Source: Pseudomonadota bacterium
GTDB taxonomy: Bacteria > Myxococcota_A > UBA796 > SXON01
Length of the DNA: 64,000 nt
NCBI GenBank assembly: GCA_030685065.1
Contig: JAUXQH010000023.1
Span: 1-64,000, forward strand
Direction: 5' to 3'
Shown here: piece after piece, positions 17,847-26,300 of the stretch
Layout of the letters: every line of letters starts with the position of its first letter
Position numbering within the stretch: the first letter of the stretch is position 1
Translations under genes and position numbers: made by a program
Notes under the pieces: generated by a model
The model's input: only the letters and a program-made list of their open reading frames with translations
Databases searched by the model: none
Told to the model about the DNA's origin: nothing

Positions 17847-18026
17847 TCAGATCGTGAAGTCGATGATCGCGATCCCGCGCTCTTCCTTGTTGATGATCTC
17901 GTCGCGATCGCGACGTGGAGCCTGCTGCTCGGGATCCGGCACCTCGATGCGCAACGGGAGCTGCGCCGACTCCCGAGGGCGGTTCTGGTGCTGGCGGATG
18001 CGGTCGATGATGAAGGCGTCGAGCAT
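17847..18026 (-). CDS. Small acidic protein (59 aa), function unknown
   Basis: The product starts MLDAFIIDRIRQHQ and ends ERGIAIIDFTI. The hydrophobic helix start and beta-like end with a charged, proline-containing middle look like a real small protein; similar sequences are common in myxobacterial genomes as far as I recall. The ATG at 18026 is chosen because the MLDAFII motif begins there; upstream in-frame sequence looks unstructured. It faces the AstE-like gene across a hairpin. Confidence 0.6.
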   Translation of the reverse strand: MLDAFIIDRIRQHQNRPRESAQLPLRIEVPDPEQQAPRRDRDEIINKEERGIAIIDFTI

Positions 18027-18193
18027 CTCGGTCCCCAGGTGAGGGTTCCTGTCGTCCGGAATATAGCATCGCCGGGAATGACGGCAACGTCGACGTTTCA
18101 GAGGCACGCGTCATTCGAATCGCGCGCGCGCCCTTGGGCCTCGGGGGCGCCGGTTCCGCAAGGTGCGCGCGGACCTGCGCTCGGACGGTGTCG

Positions 18194-18895
18194 TTACGCA
18201 CGGTGATTCCGGATTCGCTTCGAAAGAGCCGCATAGAGCAAGGCTTCTTCGTGAGAGAGCGCCGATTCGTGGTGACGCTCGGTGGCGCGATCTCCGCGCG
18301 CGGCCGGTCCGGTCAACGCGACGCCGCCAGCCTCGGCCACCCGCCGGAGGCTCTCGATCGCGAGCGGCAGAAGCAGGGCCCGCGCCTCCTCCGGCGCCAG
18401 GCCGGCCCGCGCGAGGACCGCGGATGCATCCAGGAACAACGCGGATAGATGCCCGCTCGCGAGGCTCGCCGCCGCGTGGTAGAGCCGGGTATCGCCGTGG
18501 ATGTGGAAGGCGCGGAGGCCCAGGCACTCGGCCAGCGTCAGGGCCGCGCGGAGGGCGCCGGGCGTCCCGTCCACCCGGGCGCCCACCCCCCGTAGATCCG
18601 GGATGCCCACGTCCACCCCGGGGAAGGTCATCAGCGGGTGGAGGACTCCCCGCTCCGGGCGCTCGCCGAGGAGCTCCGGGCCGTGCGCGCCGGCGGCATG
18701 GAGCGCGATCGCGTCGGGAGGGAGGAGGGCGGCCACCTCCTGAACGGCGCCGTCCCGCACCGTCACCCAGTACACGTCGACCCCGACCGGAACCTCGGCG
18801 CCGCGAGACCAGGTCACGACATCGACGCCCGCCGCGCGGAGGAGGGTCGCGAGGGAGGCACCGAGCCGCCCGGGTCCGAGGATGGCCACACGCAT
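18194..18895 (-). CDS. Rossmann-fold DUF2520 protein
   Basis: The product has 233 residues. It opens with a nucleotide-binding GPGRLGASLA motif, followed by WVTVRDGAV and LHAAG strands and the HPLMTFPG segment typical of the Rossmann-like/DUF2520 pair. The helical C-terminal half contains YHAAASLASGHLSAL, the DUF2520 signature. The family resembles F420/NADP-dependent and prephenate-type dehydrogenases, but no substrate is established. A GGGAGG site lies four bases before the ATG. It is divergent from the biotin-carboxylase-like gene (61 bases between starts), which suggests shared control. It is shorter than the usual ~280 residues. Confidence 0.82.
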   Translation of the reverse strand: MRVAILGPGRLGASLATLLRAAGVDVVTWSRGAEVPVGVDVYWVTVRDGAVQEVAALLPPDAIALHAAGAHGPELLGERPERGVLHPLMTFPGVDVGIPDLRGVGARVDGTPGALRAALTLAECLGLRAFHIHGDTRLYHAAASLASGHLSALFLDASAVLARAGLAPEEARALLLPLAIESLRRVAEAGGVALTGPAARGDRATERHHESALSHEEALLYAALSKRIRNHRA

Positions 18896-18956
18896 GGCTC
18901 CTCCCTATGCGCGGCCGGGCCGACCCGGTAGACTCCGGCGGAGGCTGGGGAGAAAC

Positions 18957-20270
18957 ATGGAGAAGCGGGCGATCCAACGGGCCCTCGTGGCGTGTCGGGG
19001 GGAGGCGGGCGCCTCGGTCGCGCGGCGTCTGGAGGAGGTCGACGTCGAGGCCGTCGCGGTCTACGCCGACGTGGATGCAGGGGACTCCTGGCTCGACGAG
19101 GTCGCCTACGCCACACGCATCGCGACGGATCCTGGCGCGGATCCGTACCGGGACGGCCTCCGCATCGTGAGCGCCGCGTTGGACGGCGGCTGTGACGCCG
19201 TGCACCCCGGCTTCGGCCCCATGGCCCAGAACGCCGAGCTTGCCCACATGACGGCCAACGTGGGCCTGGCCTGGATCGGCTCCCCTCCGCCCGTGCTCGA
19301 GGCCTGCGCCGATCGGGTGGAGCTGCGCCGCCTCGCACGGGAGGCCGGCTTTCCCACCGTGCCGTCGAGCCCCCCGCTGGCGCACGCCGGCGACGCAGAG
19401 CCGTGGCTCGCGAAGCTCGGGGCACCCGTGCGGATCGCGCCCGCGCAGCGAGGGAGTGGGCTCCCCGGGCGGCACCTCACCGACATCTCCGCGTTCGCCG
19501 CCGTCGCGCCCCCGATCCCCTTCGTGATCGAGCGCGCCCTCCGCCCCGCCCGGCACGTGATCGTGGGTGTACTGGGGGACGGGGCGGGGAACGCCATCCA
19601 GATCGGGGACCACGAGCGCTCCCTTTCGCTCGCGGGTCGGGTCCGGGTGCGCGAGAGCCCGGCGCCGGGGCTCGACCAGGGCCTGCGCGAGCGCCTCGGG
19701 GAGGCCGCGGTGCGCCTGGCGCGGGGCATCCGCCTGGTCGGCGTCGGCGCCGTCGAGTTCCTGGTTGGGAGCCCGTCGGGACCCGGGGAGCCGGCGCGCT
19801 GGTGGTTTCACGACCTGACGCCTGCGTTGTTCGAGGGCTACGCGCTCCATGAGGAGGTGTACGGGCTCGATCTGGTGCATGCCCAGATCCGGCTCGCCTC
19901 GGGGGAGACGCTCGGGTGGGAGCAGGCGGAGATCTCGTCCGCCGGCTGCGGCATCGAGCTGCTGCTCTGCGCGACGGGCGCGGGCACGCTCGAGGCGCTG
20001 GAGTTCCCCGAAGGGGTCATCGCGTCGATCGCCAGGGGGCCCGGGACGTCGATCGATCCGGCGCACGACCCGGTCCTGGCGCGAATCGTCGTGGGCGGGC
20101 CGCTGCGTCACGCCCTGCTCGTTCGCGCGCGGGCGGCGCTCGAGGGGGCCGTCATCCGCGGAGTGCCGCACGACACCGGCACCCTGGTTGCCCTGCTCTC
20201 CGATACGCGCGCCTGGGCCGGCGAGACGGACACCGAGCTGCTCGCGGAGGTCGCGGCCGATCGCACGTAG
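18957..20270 (+). CDS. Degenerate biotin-carboxylase-like (AccC) protein
   Basis: The product has 437 residues and aligns along its length with biotin carboxylase. The N-terminal domain is clear (VACRGEAGASVARR, AVAVYADVD, AVHPGFGPMAQNAELA, AWIGSPP). The ATP-grasp region has lost key residues: the glycine-rich loop (normally GGGGRGM) reads PAQRGSGLPG, the lysine before it is Arg159, and the catalytic EMN-R segment reads FHDLTPALFE, without the asparagine and arginine. The VEFL glutamate and the GLDLVHAQIRLASG stretch remain. It should therefore bind little or no ATP-bicarbonate chemistry and looks like a pseudoenzyme or a diverged ligase. GGAG lies just before the ATG. The zinc-less AstE-like gene follows 72 bases downstream. 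No carboxyltransferase or carrier gene is nearby. Confidence 0.8.
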   Translation: MEKRAIQRALVACRGEAGASVARRLEEVDVEAVAVYADVDAGDSWLDEVAYATRIATDPGADPYRDGLRIVSAALDGGCDAVHPGFGPMAQNAELAHMTANVGLAWIGSPPPVLEACADRVELRRLAREAGFPTVPSSPPLAHAGDAEPWLAKLGAPVRIAPAQRGSGLPGRHLTDISAFAAVAPPIPFVIERALRPARHVIVGVLGDGAGNAIQIGDHERSLSLAGRVRVRESPAPGLDQGLRERLGEAAVRLARGIRLVGVGAVEFLVGSPSGPGEPARWWFHDLTPALFEGYALHEEVYGLDLVHAQIRLASGETLGWEQAEISSAGCGIELLLCATGAGTLEALEFPEGVIASIARGPGTSIDPAHDPVLARIVVGGPLRHALLVRARAALEGAVIRGVPHDTGTLVALLSDTRAWAGETDTELLAEVAADRT

Positions 20271-20342
20271 GCGTTCGGCGGGAGCGCTCCGGCGGCGGTC
20301 CCGCCGTCCTCGGCCCCCCGAGGATGCTATGATGCGCCCGCC

Positions 20343-21269
20343 GTGAGCGAACGCCTGGAAGAGATCTGCTCCATCGAGCTCCCCACCGGGGAGGCGGTGG
20401 GGGTGCATCGTCGGCGCTTCACCGGCGGGGCCGGCCCGCACGTGGCCGTGGTCGCCGGCGTTCGTGGGGACACCCCCGAGGGCACCCGCGTGGCCCATGC
20501 GGTCGGGCGCCACCTCTCCGCGCACCACGAGCGATTGTCGGGCACGGTCGACATCTATCCGTGCGTCAATCCGCTCGCCGCTCATCACGGCGCTCGCCAT
20601 TGGCCGGCGTTCGACCTCGATCTGAACCGGCGCTTCCCCGGCCGCGCGGATGGCCACGCCCCCGACCGCGTGGCCCGCGCGTTGACCGACGCGGTGCGCT
20701 CCGCGGACCAGGTGATCGAGCTCCGCGGCGCCCACCCCGCGTTCCGCGAGGAGACCCAGGCGCACATCCGGCATGATCAGCCCATCGCGCTCGAGCGCGC
20801 GCTTCGCGCCAACGTGCGCGTCGTCTGGCGCCGCTCCGCCGATCTCGAGGGCACCGGTACGCTCGCCGGCGAGGTCCCCGGGCTCATCTGTCTCGAAGGC
20901 GGCGTGGGCAACCGCCTGACGGACGGCGTGGGTCTCGAGCTCTGCGACGGCGTGCTCAACCTGCTCGTCGTGCTCGGCGTGCTCCCGGAGGACGCGCTCC
21001 CCTTCCATTGGGCCGCCATCCAGCGCCCCCTCGTCGCCACGGACGCGGACGTGGTGCGCGTTCGCGCGACCCGCGGCGGCCTGTTCCTCCCGGCGGGGCG
21101 CATGTGGGCCGAGGTCGAGGCCGGCGCGCCGCTCGGGGAGGTCGTGGATCCCATCGCGGGAGAGACGCGGGAGATCGTCACCGCGCCCATCGCCGGCCGT
21201 GTGCTCGCGCTTCGCGAACAGCCGGTGGTGTACCCGGGGAGCCTCGTCGCCCGGCTGGTGGCCTCATGA
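20343..21269 (+). CDS. AstE/aspartoacylase-like protein without zinc ligands, copy 2
   Basis: The product has 308 residues from GTG. It clearly belongs with its downstream neighbour (shared PCVNPL/PCVNSI and DLDLNRRFPG/DRDINAAFPG segments), but all three zinc ligands are gone: the HxxE motif reads RGDT (Arg41, Thr44) and the DxH motif reads IELRGAHP (Arg128). It should be inactive as a hydrolase. The stop overlaps the start of copy 3 (ATGA), so the two are made together, and an active/inactive heteromer is the natural reading. A TATGAT hexamer lies about nine bases upstream of the start, with no good -35. Confidence 0.82.
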   Translation: MSERLEEICSIELPTGEAVGVHRRRFTGGAGPHVAVVAGVRGDTPEGTRVAHAVGRHLSAHHERLSGTVDIYPCVNPLAAHHGARHWPAFDLDLNRRFPGRADGHAPDRVARALTDAVRSADQVIELRGAHPAFREETQAHIRHDQPIALERALRANVRVVWRRSADLEGTGTLAGEVPGLICLEGGVGNRLTDGVGLELCDGVLNLLVVLGVLPEDALPFHWAAIQRPLVATDADVVRVRATRGGLFLPAGRMWAEVEAGAPLGEVVDPIAGETREIVTAPIAGRVLALREQPVVYPGSLVARLVAS

Positions 21270-22159
21270 GCGTGATCTTTCGGCTCGAAGCGCCGTATCG
21301 CGGCGAGTACAACCTGCACCGGCTCACGTTCGGGGGCAGCGGGCCCGCGGCCGTGGCGATGGTCGCCGGGCTCCACGGAAACGAGGTCAACGGGATCCAG
21401 GCGCTGAACCTGGTCGCCGGCATGCTCCGGGTGATGCGGCCCAAGCGCCCTGTCCACCTCCTGCCGTGTGTCAATTCCATCGGCGCGGACGAGGCGCGGA
21501 AGCGTTGGCCATTCGACGATCGGGACATCAACGCCGCCTTCCCGGGCGACCCCGAGGGAGCGGCGGTCGAGCGCATCGCCGCCGCGGTGATGGACGGCAC
21601 GGACGCCGAGCTCTGCATCGACGTGCATTCGGGCGCCACGACGGTGCGCGAGCACCCCCACGTGCGCGTACCGCTCTCGGGGCGTGAGCTCGAGCACGCC
21701 CGCGCGATGATGTTGCCGGTCGTCTGGCGCCGGCGCGGCGATCGGTACGAAGGCGGGCTCGTCGGCGCATGGCGGGGCGCCGGCCGAGAGGCCATGCAGG
21801 TGCGTGGCGGGCGCGGCCTCACCCTCGACATGGACGACGCGACCACGCTTGCGCGAGGCCTGGTGCGGCTGCTGGCCCACCTCGGGCTCATCGGGCACCA
21901 GGACGTGGGGACGCCCTCGCACGACACCGACCACGTGCAGGACTATCGGTCGATGTCAGGGGGTTTCTTCGTTCCTGAGGTGCAGACGGGAGAGCGCGTC
22001 GTGCACGGCAAGCTGCTCGGCCTCGTGCGCAATCCGCTCGGCGGCGAGCCGATCGAAGAGATCCGGGCGCTGAAGGCTGGGCTCGTGCTGGCCGTGCGCG
22101 TGTACCCGATGGTGCATGCCCAGGAGCTCGTGGTGCGGATCGCGGAGGACCCGAACTAG
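21266..22159 (+). CDS. AstE/aspartoacylase-family zinc amidohydrolase, copy 3
   Basis: The product has 297 residues. All ligands are intact: GLHGNE gives His37 and Glu40, and IDVHSG gives His121. The DRDINAAFPG segment holds the conserved substrate-binding Asn/Arg region. A C-terminal barrel with the FFVPEVQTGERVVHGKLLG hairpin completes the family fold. The ATG overlaps the stop of the zinc-less copy, so this is probably the active partner. Predicted reaction: removal of an N-acyl group from an amino acid or amide. Physiological substrate unknown; the neighbouring BC-like protein may be functionally linked. Confidence 0.86.
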   Translation: MSVIFRLEAPYRGEYNLHRLTFGGSGPAAVAMVAGLHGNEVNGIQALNLVAGMLRVMRPKRPVHLLPCVNSIGADEARKRWPFDDRDINAAFPGDPEGAAVERIAAAVMDGTDAELCIDVHSGATTVREHPHVRVPLSGRELEHARAMMLPVVWRRRGDRYEGGLVGAWRGAGREAMQVRGGRGLTLDMDDATTLARGLVRLLAHLGLIGHQDVGTPSHDTDHVQDYRSMSGGFFVPEVQTGERVVHGKLLGLVRNPLGGEPIEEIRALKAGLVLAVRVYPMVHAQELVVRIAEDPN

Positions 22160-22190
22160 CTGACGCGCCGGCACGGCGACGGAGGGGCGG

Positions 22191-24317
22191 ATGCTCGGAT
22201 TGTGGCTGCAGCTCCTGATCGGCGCTGCTTGGGCGACGGGTGGGCTCGTCGAGCCCGGCGAGATCGACCTCACGGGTACGGCGGACGAGGCCGTTTCGGC
22301 GGCGCGCGCGGCGCTGGACGCCCGCCGGTTCGACGAGGCGGCCTCCGCGTATGCGGCGATCGCGGACGCGGGGGGCGGCGTTTCCGCGCGGGTGGCCCAG
22401 GCGGTGGCGCTGTATGAAAACGGCGAGCTTCGCGCGGCGCGCGCCGCGGCCGAGAAGGCGATCGAGGCGGACGCGAAGAGCGTGGCGGCCCTCAACGTGT
22501 TGGGACTCGCGCTCGTGGACAGCGGCGCGGTCGAGGCCGGCATCGCGAAGCTCGAGGCCGCGAAGGCGCTGGCATCGGGGCCCTGGAAGGCGCGCATCCT
22601 CGTGAACCTCGGGCTCGCCCTGCTCGATCGGGGATCGGGGGAGGCCGCGCGGAGCCTGCTCACCGAGGCGAAGGCGCTCACCGGCGGAGACGCCCGGCTC
22701 GACTCCGCCATCGCGGATGCCCTCGCCGCCGTCAGCGGCCTGACGGGGAAGGACCAGGGCGTGGGGCCCATGCTGGGCCGCGGGGACCTGAAGGGCGCGC
22801 GCGCCCAGGCCGAGAAGGCGACCGGTGGCGCGGCCACCCGTCGGGATCGCGTGCTCGCGGGCATCCAGCTCGCCGCGGTCGAGCGGGCCGAAGGCAACCT
22901 CGACGCGTCGGTGAAGCGCTTGGAGCAGGCCGTCCGCGAGGCCCGCGAAGCTGGGATGGCGCGTGAAGTCGCCGTCGCGATGGGAAACCTCGGGCTGGCC
23001 CAGACGCTTGCCGGGCGCCACCCTCTCGCGGCCGACGCCCTCCGATCCGGCGCCGCCCAGGCCCGGGACGGCGGCTACCGCGTCGTCGAGGTCGATCTTC
23101 GCTGTGAGCTCGGCCTGGCCCTCGTGAATCAGGGCCTGGTGGACGACGCCGAGACCGAGCAGCGCGCGGCCGGGGCCCTCCTCGCCACGATGGACTACCC
23201 GCAGGGGGTGGCGCGCCAGGCCGAGCTCGGCGGGCGCATCGCCGCGCTCCGGGGGGACTCGTCCACCGCGGTCAAGGCGCTCTCGCAGGCCGTGAGCTGG
23301 CACGAGGGCCTCGGGCGATGGATGGACGCGGCGCGCGTGGCCACGGCCCTGGCGGGGGCTCTCCAGCAGTCGGATGCCGCCCAGGCGCAGAAGTGGGGGG
23401 CCCGCGCCGAGGGCCTGTTCGTCAAGGCCGGGGACTCCCTGGGCCCGGCGCACGTGGCCATGGCGCGCGCGCTCGCGGATGCGCGAGCCAAGCGCCTCGA
23501 ACCCGCGCTCGCCGGCTTCGCGCGGGCCGCCGAGGCCGCCGAGAAGGTGGGCGGCGGGCGAGGGAACGCCGTGGCGCGCATCGCCCGGGAGAACGCCGCC
23601 CAGACCCTGGTGATGCTCGGTCAGTCCGAAGATGTCGCGCGCCTCGCCGCGCAGGCTGGGGTGGCCGATCTCCTGCAGAGGCAGGTCGAGCTGAAGGCGG
23701 CGTTCGCGGACTACGACGCGGGGCTGGCTGCCTACGACGGCGGAGGGTGGGCGGACGCCCGCACGCGCTTCCAGGCCGCGAGGCAGGCTTTCGACAAGCT
23801 GGGCGAGCCCGGGTACGCGATGCGGTCCCGCCGGGCGGCGGCGTGGAGCGTCTACAACCAAACGGTCGCGCTTCCCACCGTCAAGGCCTACCCGGCCTGG
23901 ACGCAGCTCGTCGAGGAAACGGCGAAGCTCGAGGACCCCGAGCTGTTCGCCCGCACCTACGCCGCCGCGGCGCTCGGCGCCCACGCGCTCAAGCAGGGGG
24001 ATCCGAGCGACCGGCTCGTCGAGTGTTCGCGGCTCGCCGAGGCCGCGAACCTCAAGGACGTCAACGCGCGCTGCCACGGGGCGCTCGCGGAGCGGGAAGG
24101 GGATCTCGACGCTCGGGCGAAGCACGCCCGCGCCGCCTACGTCCTCGCGGCCGCCGACACCGCGACCGTGTACGCGCTGTACGTCGTGGCGGTCGATGCG
24201 TACAACGCGGGCCGTAACCAGCTCGCGTTAGAGCTGGGTGGCCTCGCCCGACCCAACGCGGGCTCGCTCGCGGTCTCTCTCGACGAAGTGCTGGCGGCGG
24301 CTAAGCAGGAGCAGTGA
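22191..24317 (+). CDS. Secreted TPR-repeat protein
   Basis: The product has 708 residues. A short hydrophobic N-terminus (MLGLWLQLLIGAAWATGG) suggests export. The rest is a series of TPR helices with repeated A-x-x-A-x-E patterns (for example ALNVLGLALVDSGAVEAGI, ILVNLGLALLDRGSGEAA, AMGNLGLAQTLAGRHPLAA). This is a scaffold for protein-protein contacts in the periplasm or at the membrane. GGAGG-type spacing precedes the ATG. The DUF2325 fusion gene overlaps the stop. Partner proteins unknown. Confidence 0.8.
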   Translation: MLGLWLQLLIGAAWATGGLVEPGEIDLTGTADEAVSAARAALDARRFDEAASAYAAIADAGGGVSARVAQAVALYENGELRAARAAAEKAIEADAKSVAALNVLGLALVDSGAVEAGIAKLEAAKALASGPWKARILVNLGLALLDRGSGEAARSLLTEAKALTGGDARLDSAIADALAAVSGLTGKDQGVGPMLGRGDLKGARAQAEKATGGAATRRDRVLAGIQLAAVERAEGNLDASVKRLEQAVREAREAGMAREVAVAMGNLGLAQTLAGRHPLAADALRSGAAQARDGGYRVVEVDLRCELGLALVNQGLVDDAETEQRAAGALLATMDYPQGVARQAELGGRIAALRGDSSTAVKALSQAVSWHEGLGRWMDAARVATALAGALQQSDAAQAQKWGARAEGLFVKAGDSLGPAHVAMARALADARAKRLEPALAGFARAAEAAEKVGGGRGNAVARIARENAAQTLVMLGQSEDVARLAAQAGVADLLQRQVELKAAFADYDAGLAAYDGGGWADARTRFQAARQAFDKLGEPGYAMRSRRAAAWSVYNQTVALPTVKAYPAWTQLVEETAKLEDPELFARTYAAAALGAHALKQGDPSDRLVECSRLAEAANLKDVNARCHGALAEREGDLDARAKHARAAYVLAAADTATVYALYVVAVDAYNAGRNQLALELGGLARPNAGSLAVSLDEVLAAAKQEQ

Positions 24318-25591
24318 TGCGGATACGGAAGCTGGCGAAGGATCTGGAGACGGACGAAGTGGCGCTGATGGCCATGCTGCGCGGGCTCGGCCACGTCCGG
24401 TACACCGATCCCGAGCAGCAGCTGCCCGGGCCGATCGAGGCCCAGCTGCGTCGCCACGCGCGCGACCTGCCGAAGGTCGCGCCCCCGGTGCAGCTCCCGG
24501 CGGCTCGCCCGCGTCCGGCGGCGGAGGCCGAGCCCGATCTCGCGCTCTTCGAACGCGCCATGGCCACGGTTCGGCCCATCGGCCCGCAGCCCAAGGCTCC
24601 GCCGCGGGCCGCCCGCGCCGCCCCGCCGAGCATTCCCCGTCCCCCGCCGCCTCCGGCCGTCGAGCCGCAACGGGGAAAGGTGCCGGAGATTGGGGCTCCG
24701 CGGCGCGTCCCGGTGTCGACGCTCCCGGCGGGTGCCTCCGTACGCCCGCCCCCGGCGGCGAACGTGGGCGTCCCCGTGGCGAGCCGCGCCCCCGATCCGG
24801 TCGAGCGCGCCGTCGCCGCCGAAGCTCGCCTCGCCGAGGAGCTCGGCCGGGTCAAGGCGCTCGAGGCCCGCCTCGCCGAGGCCGAAGCGCGCAACGAGGC
24901 CATCCTCGCCCGGGAAGCGCACCTCCTGGCCCACGCGGAGACCCTCGCCAGCTCCCTCGCCGAGGTGGATGGTCACCGCCGCCAGCTCCAGCGCGACGCA
25001 GGTTCGATCGCCGAGCCGCCCGCCACCGCCCCCCTGGGCGCCTGCTTCGAGCGGCGTGGGCTCCTCGGTGAGGACGAGATCGCGTCCGCGCTGCGGGCCC
25101 TCCTCGACGGTCACCGTGCCGCTGAGCTCCTCCGCATCCAGGTCGCGGAGCCGGATCGCCTCGAGGAGCTGCTCTGGGAGCGGATCCTCCTGCTCGCTGA
25201 GGACGACCCCACGCCTCCCGGCGTGGTCGCCGTGCGTGTGCCCGCCGAGCGCAGCGAAGGGCGCCAGTCGTCGGCCAACCGCACCGCGATGAGCCGCTTC
25301 TCGACGGCGTGCCTCGTCCACAACGTCAAGTGCATCGTGATCGTCGGCGGCTCGCCCGCCTACCACCGCACCCTGCGCGACGGGCTCGATCCGCGCCTCG
25401 ACGTGCGCCTCATCCCGGGAAACCGCCGGGGCCGGGTCCCGTCCGTCCCGACCGCCGACCTGGTCATCCTCTGGGCGTCGACCATCCTCGATCACAGCGT
25501 CTCCGCGCAGTTTCCGCAGGGAATCGTGGTCCCGCACCGGAGCGTCGCGCGGATGCTCGGCAGCGCCACCGAGTGGATCGAGTCGCGGTAG
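24317..25591 (+). CDS. IF2_N-like / coiled-coil / DUF2325 fusion protein
   Basis: The product has 424 residues. I start at the ATG at 24317, which has AGGAG five bases upstream; the stop of the TPR gene overlaps it by one base. Residues 1-47 (RIRKLAKDLETDEVALMAM, followed by LRGLGHVRYTDPE) resemble the small IF2_N domain found at the start of translation factor IF-2. A proline/alanine-rich linker follows, then a coiled coil (about 155-225). The C-terminus (about 335-415) matches DUF2325: CIVIVGGSPAYHRTL, then LVILWASTILDHSVS. DUF2325 proteins are mostly uncharacterised, some placed near defence or carotenoid genes. The combination suggests RNA or ribosome binding by the N-domain; that is inference. 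Confidence 0.7.
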   Translation: MRIRKLAKDLETDEVALMAMLRGLGHVRYTDPEQQLPGPIEAQLRRHARDLPKVAPPVQLPAARPRPAAEAEPDLALFERAMATVRPIGPQPKAPPRAARAAPPSIPRPPPPPAVEPQRGKVPEIGAPRRVPVSTLPAGASVRPPPAANVGVPVASRAPDPVERAVAAEARLAEELGRVKALEARLAEAEARNEAILAREAHLLAHAETLASSLAEVDGHRRQLQRDAGSIAEPPATAPLGACFERRGLLGEDEIASALRALLDGHRAAELLRIQVAEPDRLEELLWERILLLAEDDPTPPGVVAVRVPAERSEGRQSSANRTAMSRFSTACLVHNVKCIVIVGGSPAYHRTLRDGLDPRLDVRLIPGNRRGRVPSVPTADLVILWASTILDHSVSAQFPQGIVVPHRSVARMLGSATEWIESR

Positions 25592-25667
25592 CACCTGCCG
25601 TCTGCGGGTTGACGGCGCCCCTACCAACCGCCACATTGCTCGCCCCACTGCTCCGAGAGGTTCGTCG

Positions 25668-26300
25668 ATGGCCCTGTTTCCGGAAGGCCGACGCTCGCTG
25701 ACCGCGTACGCCTACAACATGGGCCCCGCGGTGATGTACCAGCCGGCCTATCGCTTCATCGCCGCCGACATCGCGCTCGAGGTGGGGGCGTGGCTCGACA
25801 TCGGCTGCGGGCCGGGCTGGCTCTGCATTCGCGCCGCCGCCGGGCACCCCGAGCTCGACGTCGTCGGCATCGACACGTCGGAGACGATGCTCGCGCTCGC
25901 GGAGGCCAACAAGCGCGGCCGCCTGAACGTCACCCTCCGCAAGATGGACGGCGCGCAGATCATCTACCCGGCCGGCACGTTCGACGTCGTGACCGCCGTC
26001 CAGTCGGCGCACCACTGGGCCGATCCGGGGCCCATCCTGGCCGAGGCGTATCGGGTGCTCGTGCCGGGGGGGCGCCTGTACATCTACGAGGCGGATCCGG
26101 ACGGAGAGATCCCGGCTGACTGGCTGCATCGCCGCGCGGGTTGGCCGCCGGACTCGGTGCTCCGCCGCCGCTGGCGCCGCTACGGGATGGACCAGGCCCG
26201 GTGGGACGTCCTCAAGGCGCAGGTCGCCGCCTCTCCCTTCGGGGATGGCTGCGAGGACGAGCGGCACGGCTTCTACCGTCGGCTGGTGTGTTCGCGCTAG
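25668..26300 (+). CDS. SAM-dependent class I methyltransferase
   Basis: The product has 210 residues with a Methyltransf_11-type fold. Motif I is LDIGCGPG, followed by the acidic VVGIDTSE loop, the MDGAQIIY strand and VLVPGGRLYIYEADPDG near the end. Length is typical for a small stand-alone methyltransferase. No substrate-binding domain is obvious. A TTGACG hexamer lies at 25609 but no good -10 is spaced correctly. The lipoprotein gene downstream starts inside this gene's last codons. Confidence 0.85.
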   Translation: MALFPEGRRSLTAYAYNMGPAVMYQPAYRFIAADIALEVGAWLDIGCGPGWLCIRAAAGHPELDVVGIDTSETMLALAEANKRGRLNVTLRKMDGAQIIYPAGTFDVVTAVQSAHHWADPGPILAEAYRVLVPGGRLYIYEADPDGEIPADWLHRRAGWPPDSVLRRRWRRYGMDQARWDVLKAQVAASPFGDGCEDERHGFYRRLVCSR

